Below, one piece after another: positions 8,586 through 18,400 of a DNA stretch of 33,889 nt; the stretch's first letter is position 1, and every line of letters starts with the position of its first letter. Made by a program: the position numbers and the translations under genes. The notes beneath the pieces are model-generated. The model did no database searches. It worked only from the letters and a program-made list of their open reading frames with translations, and was not told the DNA's origin. The DNA lies in the NCBI GenBank assembly GCA_001769005.1, contig MENE01000137.1:1-33889 (forward strand). The letters are read 5' to 3'. The stretch is from Bacteroidetes bacterium GWA2_31_9b (lineage in GTDB: Bacteria; Bacteroidota; Bacteroidia; Bacteroidales; UBA12077).

Positions 8586-9675
8586 TTATTGTCCGGCAAA
8601 CTCCATTAAAAAAGCCTTTATAAATCCATCGATGTTTCCATCAAGGACATCTTGCACGTTCCCAGTTTCAAAGCCTGTGCGAACATCTTTTGCTAATTTA
8701 TACGGATGAAGAACATAATTACGAATTTGCGATCCCCATTCAATTTTTTTCTTTGCACCTTCAATTATCGCTCTTTCGTCCTGTTGTTTACGAAGTTCAA
8801 TTTCGTACAACTGCGACTTCAATAGTTTTAAAGCATTTTCTTTGTTATTTAACTGGGATCGTGTTTCCTGGTTTTCAATAACAATTCCTGAAGGTATATG
8901 TCTTAAACGAACAGCCGTTTCTACTTTATTTACATTTTGCCCACCTGCTCCACTCGAACGGTAGGTTTCAAATTCAATATCTGCAGGATTAATAACAATT
9001 TCAATGGTATCATCTATTACAGGAGAAACATATACAGATGCAAACGATGTATGTCTTTTACCATTTGAATCAAAAGGAGATATACGAACCAACCGGTGTA
9101 CTCCATTTTCACCTCTTAAATATCCATAAGCATATTCTCCCTCAAATTCAAGTGTTACAGTATTAATACCAGCTTCGTCACCTGCCTGATAATAAACTTC
9201 TCTTACTTTGTAATTGTTTCGTTCTCCCCAACGAATGTACATACGCATAAGCATTTCAGCCCAATCATGACTTTCGGTTCCACCTGCTCCAGGGTTAATT
9301 TGTAAATACGCTCCAAGTTTATCTTCCTCCTTACGTAACATATTTTTTAACTCGAGATTTTCAACAATGGCGATTACCGATTTGTATTGATTCTCAACTT
9401 CAGATTCTTCAATTTCTCCATCTTTATAGAAGTCAATGGCTAGTTTTAACTCATTTATTTGAGTTTCAATTATTTTAAATGCAGTTGTCCATTCTTTTAA
9501 ACTGGCAATATATTTTAATTGTTTTTCGGCTTCAGATGGGTCGTTCCAGAAGTTGGGAGCTTGCGTTTTTTGTTCTTCTTCGTCAATGCGAATTAACTTA
9601 TTTTCGATGTCAAAGATGCCTCCTAAGCGCATCTTTTCGCTTTTCAAGATCTTTAAATTGTTCGGTTAAAATCAT
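8586..9675 (-). CDS. prfB: Peptide chain release factor 2 (programmed +1 frameshift)
   Basis: RF2 ends translation at UGA and UAA. The true start is the ATG at 9675-9673: 21 codons in frame 0 run to an in-frame TGA at 9612-9610, and a +1 slip at CTT-TGA-C continues into the long frame, giving 362 residues (E. coli RF2 has 365). Starting at a downstream ATG (9647) would lose the conserved N-terminus, whose frame-0 part ends ALRRHL and joins DIENK. Visible motifs are the SPF tripeptide (in VRISPFDSNG), which reads the stop codon, and GGQ at 244-246 (SSGAGGQNVNKVE), which triggers peptidyl-tRNA hydrolysis. The glutamine is the substrate of PrmC, encoded about 1.4 kb upstream on the same strand. 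Annotation pipelines often truncate this gene. Confidence 0.96.
9609..9624 (-). promoter_or_regulatory. RF2 autoregulatory +1 frameshift site
   Basis: Read on the minus strand the site is AGGAGG (9624-9619), a 3-nt spacer CAT, then CTT TGA C (9615-9609). This is the classical arrangement: an internal Shine-Dalgarno-like element exactly 3 nt before the slippery CUU, and a poorly terminating UGA-C. Low RF2 favours slipping and so more RF2. The strong internal SD is striking because gene starts in this genome lack SD sequences. Confidence 0.95.
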
Positions 9676-9738
9676 TTATTCTTTTTTGAAAAACAAAAGT
9701 AGCAAATATGCAATCATTGTCAAAAAAGAATATATAAA

Positions 9739-9762
9739 AAAAGGAACCCGAAAGTTCCTTTT
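9739..9762 (-). terminator. Intrinsic terminator of the LPP20-like lipoprotein gene
   Basis: A 9-bp stem (9739-9747 with 9754-9762) and 6-nt loop are followed on the minus strand by a T run (plus-strand A run at 9736-9742). It lies 23 nt after the lipoprotein stop and upstream of prfB, so prfB probably has its own promoter. Confidence 0.85.
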
Positions 9763-9784
9763 AAATTATTATAAGGGTTAAAGT

Positions 9785-10375
9785 TTAGTATCCACCACTA
9801 TTTTCAAGTTTTTCCATTTCTTTGTCAAAAGTTTCTTTGTATTTTTCGTAATCGTAATCAACTTTTAATCGTTGATCTTTTGAAAGTTTGTTGTTTAAAG
9901 CTTCTTCTAAAGCATCAACACTCATTTCAATAGCTACATAAGTTTTATACTTACCTTCTTTGGTTACAGTTTGTTTTTCGCAAAGAACTTTAATGTTATT
10001 TAACTGTTGATTTAAAACTTCACGAGTTAATGATTCAAAACGTTCTTCAACTTCTTCAACGTTATTAAATTCACGTGAATTTACATAGTTGTCGGTTGTA
10101 CCTTTAATTACGGTTTGAATTAAACCGGCTAAGTCAGCTTTAGCATTGCTCATTGCTTTTTTACGAGCAGTAATCTGATCTGTACTTTCACCGATTGAGT
10201 TAGCGCGGAAGTTTCCTTTGTCACTTCTGTATTGATCGCCTGAACAAAATACTTCAATTTCGGTTTCATTTTTAACATTTGAAACTTCTTTTGATTTGCA
10301 ACTAGTAAATATGCTGCTTATTACAACAGCTCCAGCTAATAATAAACCAAATGGTTTGTAAACATTGTTTTTCAT
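9785..10375 (-). CDS. LPP20-like lipoprotein
   Basis: A 196-residue predicted lipoprotein: basic N-terminus, hydrophobic stretch LLLAGAVVISSIF and lipobox FTSC with Cys26. The body resembles the LPP20 fold (named after a Helicobacter lipoprotein): a polar start with RANSIGES, then an Ala-rich helix with TARKKAMSNAKADLAGLI (about 69-87), a Glu-rich helix, and a strand segment KYKTYVAIEMS (about 143-153). The C-terminus is a charged helix ending SGGY. The family's role is unknown; it probably faces the periplasm at the outer membrane. The gene stands alone with about 175 nt of upstream non-coding sequence and its own terminator. Codon use looks more even and less AT-extreme than in neighbours, as often seen for well-expressed genes. 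Confidence 0.78.
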   Translation of the reverse strand: MKNNVYKPFGLLLAGAVVISSIFTSCKSKEVSNVKNETEIEVFCSGDQYRSDKGNFRANSIGESTDQITARKKAMSNAKADLAGLIQTVIKGTTDNYVNSREFNNVEEVEERFESLTREVLNQQLNNIKVLCEKQTVTKEGKYKTYVAIEMSVDALEEALNNKLSKDQRLKVDYDYEKYKETFDKEMEKLENSGGY

Positions 10376-10551
10376 AGGTTTCGATTTTGATTTAATGAAT
10401 AATTGAATATTTATTTTATAAATTAAGATATCTGCTTATTTTATTTTGTTGTTGATTATTAGATCAATTTATTGAATTGTATTTATGTAATACATGTAAA
10501 AATAATTAATTCTTTTATACAATTCCACGAATCAGGTTTTTAAATTGCAAT

Positions 10552-11034
10552 TCAAAAATGCGAATTCATCACTTTTTTTACCATATCAAATATCTTGCCA
10601 TTTTCAAAACCTCTTGAAAGTCCAAATCGAACAAGTTTTGATTTAATCACCAGTTCATCCTGTCCTTTAAGCGCATTTAATTTTTTTATTAATTCTTTTT
10701 CAAGCGATTTTTCTTGTTGTGTTTCATTTATTTCTTTAAGTGCAAGTTGTATATTCTGATCGTTAATTCTTCTCTGTTTTAATGCAAATTCAATTTTATG
10801 TTTCCCCCATCTATAAATTGTAGATTTATCTTTTACAAAAGCAATTGCAAACCTTAAATCATCAATAAAATTATCTTTTTTAAGAGATAGAATTATTTCA
10901 TTACTTTCCAAATCATTTAATCCCCATTTGTAAAGCGACGTTCTAATATCAAATTCACATTTTTCTTGTTTTGCACAAGTTTTTTGTGTTTTTTTCAGAG
11001 CATCTGCTTTTGTTATTTTTTTTTGATAGCTCAT
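10552..11034 (-). CDS. recX: Regulatory protein RecX
   Basis: RecX binds RecA filaments and modulates recombination and the SOS response. The 160-residue protein is all helical, in three-helix repeats, as in the family. Typical segments are SLYKWGLNDLESNEIILSLK (about 33-52), NFIDDLRFAIAFVKDK (about 55-70, matching the family's 'ldD.rfA..f' signature), and KIEFALKQRRINDQNIQLAL (about 79-98), followed by the C-terminal RFGLSRGFENGKIFDMV repeat. It starts 6 nt after the prmC stop on the same strand, so the two are probably one operon. No recA is in the window. The ruvC gene, from the same repair pathway, is about 7 kb away on the other strand. Confidence 0.9.
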   Translation of the reverse strand: MSYQKKITKADALKKTQKTCAKQEKCEFDIRTSLYKWGLNDLESNEIILSLKKDNFIDDLRFAIAFVKDKSTIYRWGKHKIEFALKQRRINDQNIQLALKEINETQQEKSLEKELIKKLNALKGQDELVIKSKLVRFGLSRGFENGKIFDMVKKVMNSHF

Positions 11035-11040
11035 TTTAGC

Positions 11041-11901
11041 TCAATTCATTATGCATTTAATCAATCGATCTTTTCCATTAATATCTTTCTTGATTTGGAT
11101 TTCATGAAATTCAAATTTTTCAAGCATTTCTGCAATATCTTTTCCAAATTGTTCATTTATTTCAAAATAGATTTTCCCGTTTTTATTTAAATGAGTTAAT
11201 GCAAACTGCGCAATATTCCTGTAAAAAAGCAACGGGTCATTATCAGGAACAAATAATGCCTTATGAGGTTCAAAATCGAGAACATTTTTATGCATTAGTT
11301 CTTTTTCCTTCTCTGTAACATAAGGAGGATTACTAATAATAATATCGAACTTTTCTTCAAATTGATCATTATTACTCAATATATCAAGATAAATAACTTG
11401 TAAATCAACATTATTTAACTTGCTGTTTTCTCTAGTTAAAGAAAGTGCATCTTCAGATATATCTGCAGCAAATACTTTTGAACCAATTAAATTTTTTGCA
11501 AGTGAAATAGATATGCAACCACTACCGGAACCAATATCGAGAATTCTATAAGAGCCATCTTTATGATCGGAGAGTACCCATTGAACAAGTTCTTCAGTCT
11601 CTGGGCGAGGAATTAGAACTCCTGGATGAATTTTAAAATTTAAATTATAAAACTCAGTTACACCAAGTATGTATTGAATAGGTTTAAATTTTTTTAATTC
11701 AGATACAATATGATTAATTTCGTTAATCCCATTTGTTGGTAAAATGGTATCTTGTTTAAGAAATAAATCTGTTTTAGAATAATTAAATAAATGATTAAAG
11801 ATGAGATATATAAAACTATTTATTTCTGATAAAGGATAAAACCCATTTAATTCGGATTTTAAATACAAAATTGTTTTCTTTATGCTAAAATCTGGACTCA
11901 T
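11041..11901 (-). CDS. prmC: Release factor glutamine methyltransferase PrmC
   Basis: PrmC transfers a methyl group from S-adenosylmethionine to the glutamine of the GGQ motif in RF1 and RF2, which raises their activity. Starting at ATG 11901 (286 aa) gives the usual family length. The visible parts are an N-terminal helical domain (about 1-85), the conserved IPRPETEELV (97-106), SAM-binding DIGSGSGCIS (122-131), and the catalytic NPPY at 191-194 that holds the glutamine amide. A longer reading from 11958 adds 19 residues (MHIFFVRHT...) unlike the family and would run into the ribD coding region, so I reject it. The promoter box lies only 4 nt before this ATG. Its substrate RF2 is encoded downstream on the same strand; recX follows after 6 nt. 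Confidence 0.95.
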   Translation of the reverse strand: MSPDFSIKKTILYLKSELNGFYPLSEINSFIYLIFNHLFNYSKTDLFLKQDTILPTNGINEINHIVSELKKFKPIQYILGVTEFYNLNFKIHPGVLIPRPETEELVQWVLSDHKDGSYRILDIGSGSGCISISLAKNLIGSKVFAADISEDALSLTRENSKLNNVDLQVIYLDILSNNDQFEEKFDIIISNPPYVTEKEKELMHKNVLDFEPHKALFVPDNDPLLFYRNIAQFALTHLNKNGKIYFEINEQFGKDIAEMLEKFEFHEIQIKKDINGKDRLIKCIMN

Positions 11902-11905
11902 TTCC

Positions 11906-11913
11906 CAAATGTA
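11906..11913 (-). promoter_or_regulatory. Promoter -7 box abutting the prmC start
   Basis: The minus strand reads TACATTTG, an exact match to the Bacteroidota TAnnTTTG box, ending 4 nt before the ATG at 11901. Transcription would then begin at or within a few bases of the start codon, giving a leaderless or nearly leaderless mRNA. No clear TTG is seen 19-21 nt further upstream. Confidence 0.55.
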
Positions 11914-11922
11914 AAAAAAATA

Positions 11923-13002
11923 ATGAACGATTGTATGTCGCACGAAAAATATATGCAAAGATGCATAGAGTTAGCAAAAAATGGTTTCGGGAATACATCA
12001 CCAAACCCTATGGTTGGTTCCGTTATAATAAATAACAATAAAATTATTGGAGAAGGATATCACCGAAAATATGGTGAAGCACATGCTGAAGTAAATGCAA
12101 TTCAGTCAGTAGTTAATAAAGAGCTTTTAAAACAATCCACAATCTATGTAAATTTAGAGCCATGTGCTCATTTTGGCAAAACACCTCCGTGTGCTAACTT
12201 AATTGCTAGTATGGGAATACCAAATGTTGTTATTGGAACAATTGATTCAGTAGCACATGCTTCCGGAAAAGGAATAGAGATTCTCAAAAATGCCGGATGT
12301 AATGTAATTACAGGTGTATTAGAAAAAGAATCGAGGGAATTAAATAAGCGATTTTTTACATTTCATGAAAAAAAGAGACCCTATATTATATTAAAATGGG
12401 CAGAAACATCCGATGGATATATTGATATCCAGAAAATGAAAAAGACAAATATTGAACCGACATGGATTACTAATAATCTATCAAAAGCAATAGTTCATAA
12501 GTGGCGAGGTGAAGAAGATGCTATTTTGGTTGGAACAAATACCATAATCAGCGATAATCCAAATCTTACAACAAGATGCTGGGAAGGAAAAAACCCTGTT
12601 CGTATTGTTCTTGATCGTGAACTAAAATTAGAATCAACAAGCCATGTTTTTAATAGCGAAGCTGAAACAATTGTTATTGCTGATAAAAAATTTAAAAATA
12701 AAATAGATGAAATACAGTTGAAAAATGTTGGTATTGAATTTGTAGATTTTTCATTTGATTTTACAAATCAACTATTTGCAGCATTAATTAAAAGAAATAT
12801 TCAATCTGTAATTATTGAAGGCGGAGCCAAAGTTTTGAATTATTTTATAAATCAAGTATTGTGGGATGAAGCAAGGGTATTTATAGGTGAGAAACAATTT
12901 GGATTAGGAGTTAAAGCTCCAGTATTAGAAAAAAGAATATTTTTGGAGGAGAAATTTGGTAATAGTAAGCTGTTATTAATTAAAAATTTTCATTACATTT
13001 AA
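11923..13002 (+). CDS. ribD: Bifunctional riboflavin biosynthesis protein RibD
   Basis: RibD performs two steps of riboflavin synthesis: deamination of diaminohydroxyphosphoribosylaminopyrimidine, then NADPH reduction of the ribose side chain. The N-terminal deaminase (about 1-145) has its zinc site: His54 and Glu56 in GEAHAEVNA, and Cys81 and Cys90 in EPCAHFGKTPPC. The C-terminal reductase (about 148-359) has LKWAETSDGYI, the GTNTIISDNPNLTTR segment and VIIEGGAKVLNYF. At 359 residues it is full length. ATG 11923 is preceded by an A-rich leader typical of this phylum; ATG 11935 is an alternative. It is divergent from prmC with only 21 nt between the starts, so its promoter must lie inside the prmC coding sequence. 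No other rib genes are nearby. Confidence 0.96.
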   Translation: MNDCMSHEKYMQRCIELAKNGFGNTSPNPMVGSVIINNNKIIGEGYHRKYGEAHAEVNAIQSVVNKELLKQSTIYVNLEPCAHFGKTPPCANLIASMGIPNVVIGTIDSVAHASGKGIEILKNAGCNVITGVLEKESRELNKRFFTFHEKKRPYIILKWAETSDGYIDIQKMKKTNIEPTWITNNLSKAIVHKWRGEEDAILVGTNTIISDNPNLTTRCWEGKNPVRIVLDRELKLESTSHVFNSEAETIVIADKKFKNKIDEIQLKNVGIEFVDFSFDFTNQLFAALIKRNIQSVIIEGGAKVLNYFINQVLWDEARVFIGEKQFGLGVKAPVLEKRIFLEEKFGNSKLLLIKNFHYI

Positions 13003-13031
13003 GCATTATAATGAAACGAATTGATAAAAAA

Positions 13032-13062
13032 TTTCGTAAAATTAAAAGCTTTATTAAATTTG
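13032..13062 (+). promoter_or_regulatory. Putative promoter of the TPR-caspase gene
   Basis: TAAATTTG at 13055-13062 matches the Bacteroidota -7 box exactly. TTTCG at 13032-13036 (18-nt spacer) is a poor match to the upstream TTTG element. Transcription would start near 13069, leaving a leader of about 50 nt. Confidence 0.55.
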
Positions 13063-13118
13063 ATTAAAATTAATTTAAAAATATAAACCTAAAGAATAAT
13101 ATCTAAAAGTTAAATAAT

Positions 13119-15476
13119 ATGAGAAATATGAAATTTAAACGAATGTTAATCTTTACTCCATTGTTATTGGTTTTGTTTTCACTTGTTGAATGTAGTCCAA
13201 AACTTTATAATACAGGTAAAGATTTTGCAGCAGCAGGTAATTATCAAGATGCAATTACTCAGTATACACAACAAATTGCTGAAAAACCTGAATTTACAGA
13301 TGCTTATATCGCAAGAGCGGAAGCTTATGAAAAAATGGGTAACCTTACTGAAGCTGCAGGGGACTATAAAAGAGCAACATCTTTTGATGAAAAAAATGCT
13401 TCCTATTTTTACAACTCAGGAAGATTGTATTTCGAGTTAAAAGATTATAATGAAGCAATATCTATGCTTTCAAAAGCAACTACGTTAGATAAAAAACATA
13501 TAAAAGCATTTAAACTAAAAAGAGATTCTTATATTGAATTAAAAGAATTTGATAAAGCTCTTAAAGAAAGTGATGCAATTCTTGCTTTGGAACAAGAAGC
13601 TAAAAATTTTTACTGGCATGGTTATATCAATGATAAATTAGGAAATTACAATGTTTCTGAAACATTCTTTAAAAAGTCGATAGAAAAATCTCCATCAACT
13701 TTAGAAGCATATATTTCTCTTGCTGATGTTCTTTTAAAATCAAAAAAATTAGACGAATCACTTTCAACATGTAATAAGGCACTTTCTATTGATGATAAAA
13801 ACAAAGAAGCACTTTGGATTCGTAGTAAAGTATATCGCGAAAAAATTGACTATACAAAAGCTATTGACGATTTATCAAAAATTATAATTTTCTCACCGTC
13901 AGATGATAATGCTTATTATACACGTGGATTATATTCTCAGGAGTTTAATAAACATCAAGATGCAATTAACGATTTTAGTAAAGTAATCTCTCTTAATTCA
14001 AAAAATGCACTTGCATATTTTAACAGAGCTAAATCTTTTGAAGAAATAACACAATACGCAAAAGCTGTAGCAGACTATAAAGTTTATTTGTCTTTATCTG
14101 ACAGTAAAGATGCTGATGCCCAATCAAGATTAGAGTTGGCAAATAAAAGATTGTTTGAATTAAACAGAGAATCAAATAAACCAGCTCTTGAGTTTATTCA
14201 GCCTATACAACTAGAAGCAACAAAAATAAATGTAATACAAAATGCTACTACTGCAACTTTTAAAGGTGTAATAAAAGATGAAAGTTCAATTCAGTATGCA
14301 AAAATTGAAGGAGTAGATGTTAAATTTATCGAAGGCTCAGCAAATAATGAATTTGAAGTTATTGTAGATGTTACCGGTAAAGAAGCTATTTCAGTTGCGG
14401 TGGCTGATATATACAACAATGTATTGGCCTCTACTTTAATTATAAATAGAACTGAAATTAATGCTCCACAAATTTCATTAATTGCTCCTTTCGCTTCTAC
14501 ATCTGGAGAAGTTTACCTTGCAGTAGATAATAGGAAGTTATATGTTGAAGGACGTATATCTGATGAAAATTTAATTAAAAGTATATCTGTTGAAGATATG
14601 AATGCAAGTTATGCTGTTGAAACTAAAAACCCAGAATTCTTTGCAACTATTGATATTGCAAATAAAAATAAATTTGTAGTTAAAGCAGAAGATATTTATG
14701 GCAATATAACTACTCAGGAATTTAAAATTAACCGAGAAGCATTCGATATTTCTCAGGATAATCCGATGGGCAAAACATGGGTAATATTTATTGAAAACTC
14801 ATCGTATGAAACATTTGCAAGTCTTGATGGACCAGTAAAAGATGTCAGCATGATGAAAGCTGCATTAGCAAATTATAAAGTGCATAATATTGTTCACAAA
14901 AAAGACATGACAAAAGAACAAATGGAAAAGTTCTTTTCAATTGAACTTCGTGATTTAGTTAGAAGCAATCAGGTAAATTCTCTATTAGTTTGGTATGCTG
15001 GCCATGGAAAATCTGTTAACGAAACTGGATATTGGGTTCCAATTGATGCAAAACGAGATGATGAATTCACCTATTTCAATATTAATACTTTGAAAGCAGC
15101 ATTACAATCATATTCACAATTTGTTACACATACTCTGGTTATTACCGATGCATGTGAGTCTGGACCTACATTTTATCAAGCTATGCGTTCAGGCTTAAAA
15201 GAAAGAGATTGTGGTGATTGGGAAGCTACTAAATTTAAATCATCACAAGTGCTATCATCTGCAGGTTACGAATTAGCTGTTGATAATTCTCAATTTACCA
15301 AAACATTTGCAAATTCATTAATGAATAACCCTAATGCATGTTTACCTATTGAGAATATTGTTTCAAAAGTAACTGTAGCAGTTGCTAAAAGTGGAAGTCA
15401 AAAACCTCAGTTTGGTAAAATTGATGGACTAGTTGATGAAGGAGGTACTTTCTTCTTTATTACAAAAGATAAATAA
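13119..15476 (+). CDS. TPR-repeat caspase-family (orthocaspase) lipoprotein
   Basis: A 785-residue exported protein with a C-terminal peptidase C14 (caspase-like) domain. Order: signal peptide with likely lipidated Cys25 (LVEC; Glu before the Cys is atypical, so lipidation is uncertain); about nine TPR repeats (about 30-350; for example NYQDAITQYTQQIAEKPEF); two beta-sandwich, Ig-like modules (about 360-445 and 450-537); and the caspase fold (551-785). The catalytic dyad is intact: His629 in WYAGHGKS and Cys679 in ITDACESG. The acidic P1-pocket side cannot be judged, but bacterial orthocaspases usually cut after Arg/Lys. TPRs could recruit partners. The sensor-phosphatase gene begins 10 nt after the stop, so the two may share a transcript, subject to a terminator inside that gene. 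The natural substrate is unknown. An alternative start at 13128 is possible. Confidence 0.9.
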   Translation: MRNMKFKRMLIFTPLLLVLFSLVECSPKLYNTGKDFAAAGNYQDAITQYTQQIAEKPEFTDAYIARAEAYEKMGNLTEAAGDYKRATSFDEKNASYFYNSGRLYFELKDYNEAISMLSKATTLDKKHIKAFKLKRDSYIELKEFDKALKESDAILALEQEAKNFYWHGYINDKLGNYNVSETFFKKSIEKSPSTLEAYISLADVLLKSKKLDESLSTCNKALSIDDKNKEALWIRSKVYREKIDYTKAIDDLSKIIIFSPSDDNAYYTRGLYSQEFNKHQDAINDFSKVISLNSKNALAYFNRAKSFEEITQYAKAVADYKVYLSLSDSKDADAQSRLELANKRLFELNRESNKPALEFIQPIQLEATKINVIQNATTATFKGVIKDESSIQYAKIEGVDVKFIEGSANNEFEVIVDVTGKEAISVAVADIYNNVLASTLIINRTEINAPQISLIAPFASTSGEVYLAVDNRKLYVEGRISDENLIKSISVEDMNASYAVETKNPEFFATIDIANKNKFVVKAEDIYGNITTQEFKINREAFDISQDNPMGKTWVIFIENSSYETFASLDGPVKDVSMMKAALANYKVHNIVHKKDMTKEQMEKFFSIELRDLVRSNQVNSLLVWYAGHGKSVNETGYWVPIDAKRDDEFTYFNINTLKAALQSYSQFVTHTLVITDACESGPTFYQAMRSGLKERDCGDWEATKFKSSQVLSSAGYELAVDNSQFTKTFANSLMNNPNACLPIENIVSKVTVAVAKSGSQKPQFGKIDGLVDEGGTFFFITKDK

Positions 15477-15486
15477 ATTGTAAACT

Positions 15487-18400
15487 ATGGATCCTATTCA
15501 TAATCAGGAAATAATAAAAGTTATTCGCTTATTTAAGCGAATAACTTTTTTTTATGCAGTCTTCATTCTTTTCACAAGTAGTGTAAAGGGTCAAACGTAT
15601 TATTTCGACTATTATAGTGTTAAAGAAGGATTAGCACAATCAAAAGTTTATAGTGTAATTCAAGAAAATCAAGGATATTTATGGATTGGGACAGAAAGTG
15701 GAGTCTCGAAATTCGATGGAGTTACGTTTATAAATTATACCACAGAAGATGGTCTTGCCGAAGGAGGTGTAAAAACTCTTTTTAAAGATTCAAATGGCTC
15801 AATTTGGATGGGTCATAAATCAGGAGGTATATCTGTTTTTATAAATGGAGAAATAAGTATTCATCCTATTAGTTCAATTATTAAAGGAGATATTACAAGT
15901 TTTATTGAAGATAATGAAAAACAGTTGTGGGTAACAACATATGGAGATGGGCTAATAAGAATTGATAATCCATACGAATTAGATGCATCTAAACTTACAT
16001 ATGAGCAATATAAAGGCAAGCGATTGAGTGACAGGGTAGTAACAAGCACTAAAGCATTTGGCGATACTCTTTTCTTTGTAACTGATTTAGGTATAAAAAA
16101 ATTCAATAAATCAGAGAACTCATTTTCCAACTATTTGCCCAAAGGCCTTACATCCTATTTCCCAACAACTATGATGCATCAGGATAGAAAAGGTGATATC
16201 TGGTTTGGAACATTTCATGGTGGATTGTATAGGTATATTTTAAAAGAAAATAAATTTGTTATTTATGATTCGCGTGATGGATTGGCTAATAATTGGATAA
16301 GCACAATTATTGAAGATAGTAATGGAAATATTTGGGTCGGAACATGGGGAGGAGGAGTTACAAAATTTTCAGGAGATTCTTACAAAACATATAACAATAT
16401 TAATGGTTTGATAGATCCAAAGATTTATTGTATTAATGAAGATGTTGAAGGGAATATACTTATTGGAACAAATGAACATGGACTTGCTGTATTTAAAGGA
16501 GAAAAATTTATTACATATAGTACTGCTGATGGATTAGCCGACCAGCAAATATGGTCCGTTATCGAAGATAAATATAAAAACTTTTGGTTTGGAACTAATA
16601 AAGGCATTAGTGTTTATAATCCAACAGCAAAAGAACCAAGTAAAAAATTTACATATTACAATCAAGAAAAGAATTCAGTAGGAAATCAGATTCGGTTTTT
16701 AAAAAATGACAGAGACGGAAATCTTTGGGTTGGAACAAATGATAACGGGTTAAATATGTATGATTTCTCAACAGGAAGATTTATATATAACATGGTTGTT
16801 AATAGGTATATAAACAGTTTAATTGTTACAGCGTTGGATATTGACAGGCAAAATCAATTGTGGGTTGGAACAATTGATGGCCTGGTTTATTATGATATTA
16901 ATAATGATAAAAGTACAATTCTTACCCAGATTAATGGATTAAGTGGGAATGAAATTTCATCGATTTATGTTGATTCTAAAGATAAAGTATGGGTTGGAGT
17001 AGTTAATAAAGGTTTAAATTTTATACAGGATACTTTAATTAAACAAGTTGATATTGAAGGTTTGCTTACTCCTGAATGTATGGTTGAAGATAAAGATGGA
17101 AATATATGGATTGGAACTAATAATAAAGGAATTTTTGTTTATAATGGGAACCAAGTAATTAGAACCATAACTCAGAACGATGGTTTACTCTCAAATTTAA
17201 TTACTCAACTAAATATCGATATTGAAAATAATATATATGTAGGAACCAGTCAGGGATTAAATAAGATTGATAACAAAGGGAATATTCATACTTATACTGA
17301 AAAGAGTGGGTTTACAGGAATTGAAGCCAAAAAAAATGCAACATACAGAGATAATGATGGAAATTTATGGTTTGGTACTGTAAAAGGAGTAGTAAAATAT
17401 CAACCCAAAATGGAAATTGATGTACCAAAAGAACCACTAACGCATATTTCAAAGCTTCGGGTAAATTTAAAAGATCGAATAATGAAATCCGATCAGAAGT
17501 TCAATTATCGTGAAAATTCAATAATATTTGATTACAATAGTATATGTTTGACTAATCCTGATGCAGTAAAATATCAGATTATGCTTGATCCTGCAGATCA
17601 TGAATGGAGACCTGTTACTGATCAAACAATGGTAAACTACTCTTCTTTAGCTCCCGATAAATATACTTTTAAAGTAAAGGCGATGAATAGTTCGGGAGTA
17701 TGGAATACAGAACCTGTAACTTATACATTTACAATTTCACCTCCATTTTACAAATCATGGTGGTTTATTTCAGCAATAATAATTTTGGGATCTATAGGAA
17801 TAATTTCTTATATAAAAGTTCGTGAAAAAAACCTTATAAAAGAGAAAAGGATTCTTGAAGAAAAAGTGGCTGAGAGAACTGCTGAAGTTGTCCAAAAAAG
17901 TATTGAGATAGAGAAAAAAAATAAAGATATTACAGATAGTATTAAATACGCTAAAAGAATACAAACAGCCGTACTACCGCCCGAAATACCTTTTGAAAAC
18001 ACATTCGTTTTGTATAGGCCAAAAGATATTGTGAGTGGTGATTTTTATTGGTTGGAAACAGTTGGAAATAAGGAAATGATTGCCGCAGTTGATTGTACCG
18101 GACATGGTGTTCCTGGCGCTTTCCTTGCAATTCTTGGACATAGTATGCTTACTAAAATAGTTCGTGAATATGGAATTCTTCAACCTGCAGAAATATTAGA
18201 CAGGCTTGATGTTGAGATTATCAGCGCTCTTCACCAAAAGGATGTTACTGGTGAACGTATTGTAAATGATGGAATGGATTTGGCTATTATGTGTTATAAT
18301 AAAGACACACAAATACTTGAATATGCAGGAGCATATAATCCATTATTCCATATCAGGAATGGGGAACTTGAAGAAATTAAAGCCGATCGATTTCCTATTG

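Noticed and set aside
11902..11958. N-terminal extension of prmC to an ATG at 11958
   Set aside because: The 19 added residues do not resemble the PrmC N-terminus and would overlap ribD; the ATG at 11901 fits family length.
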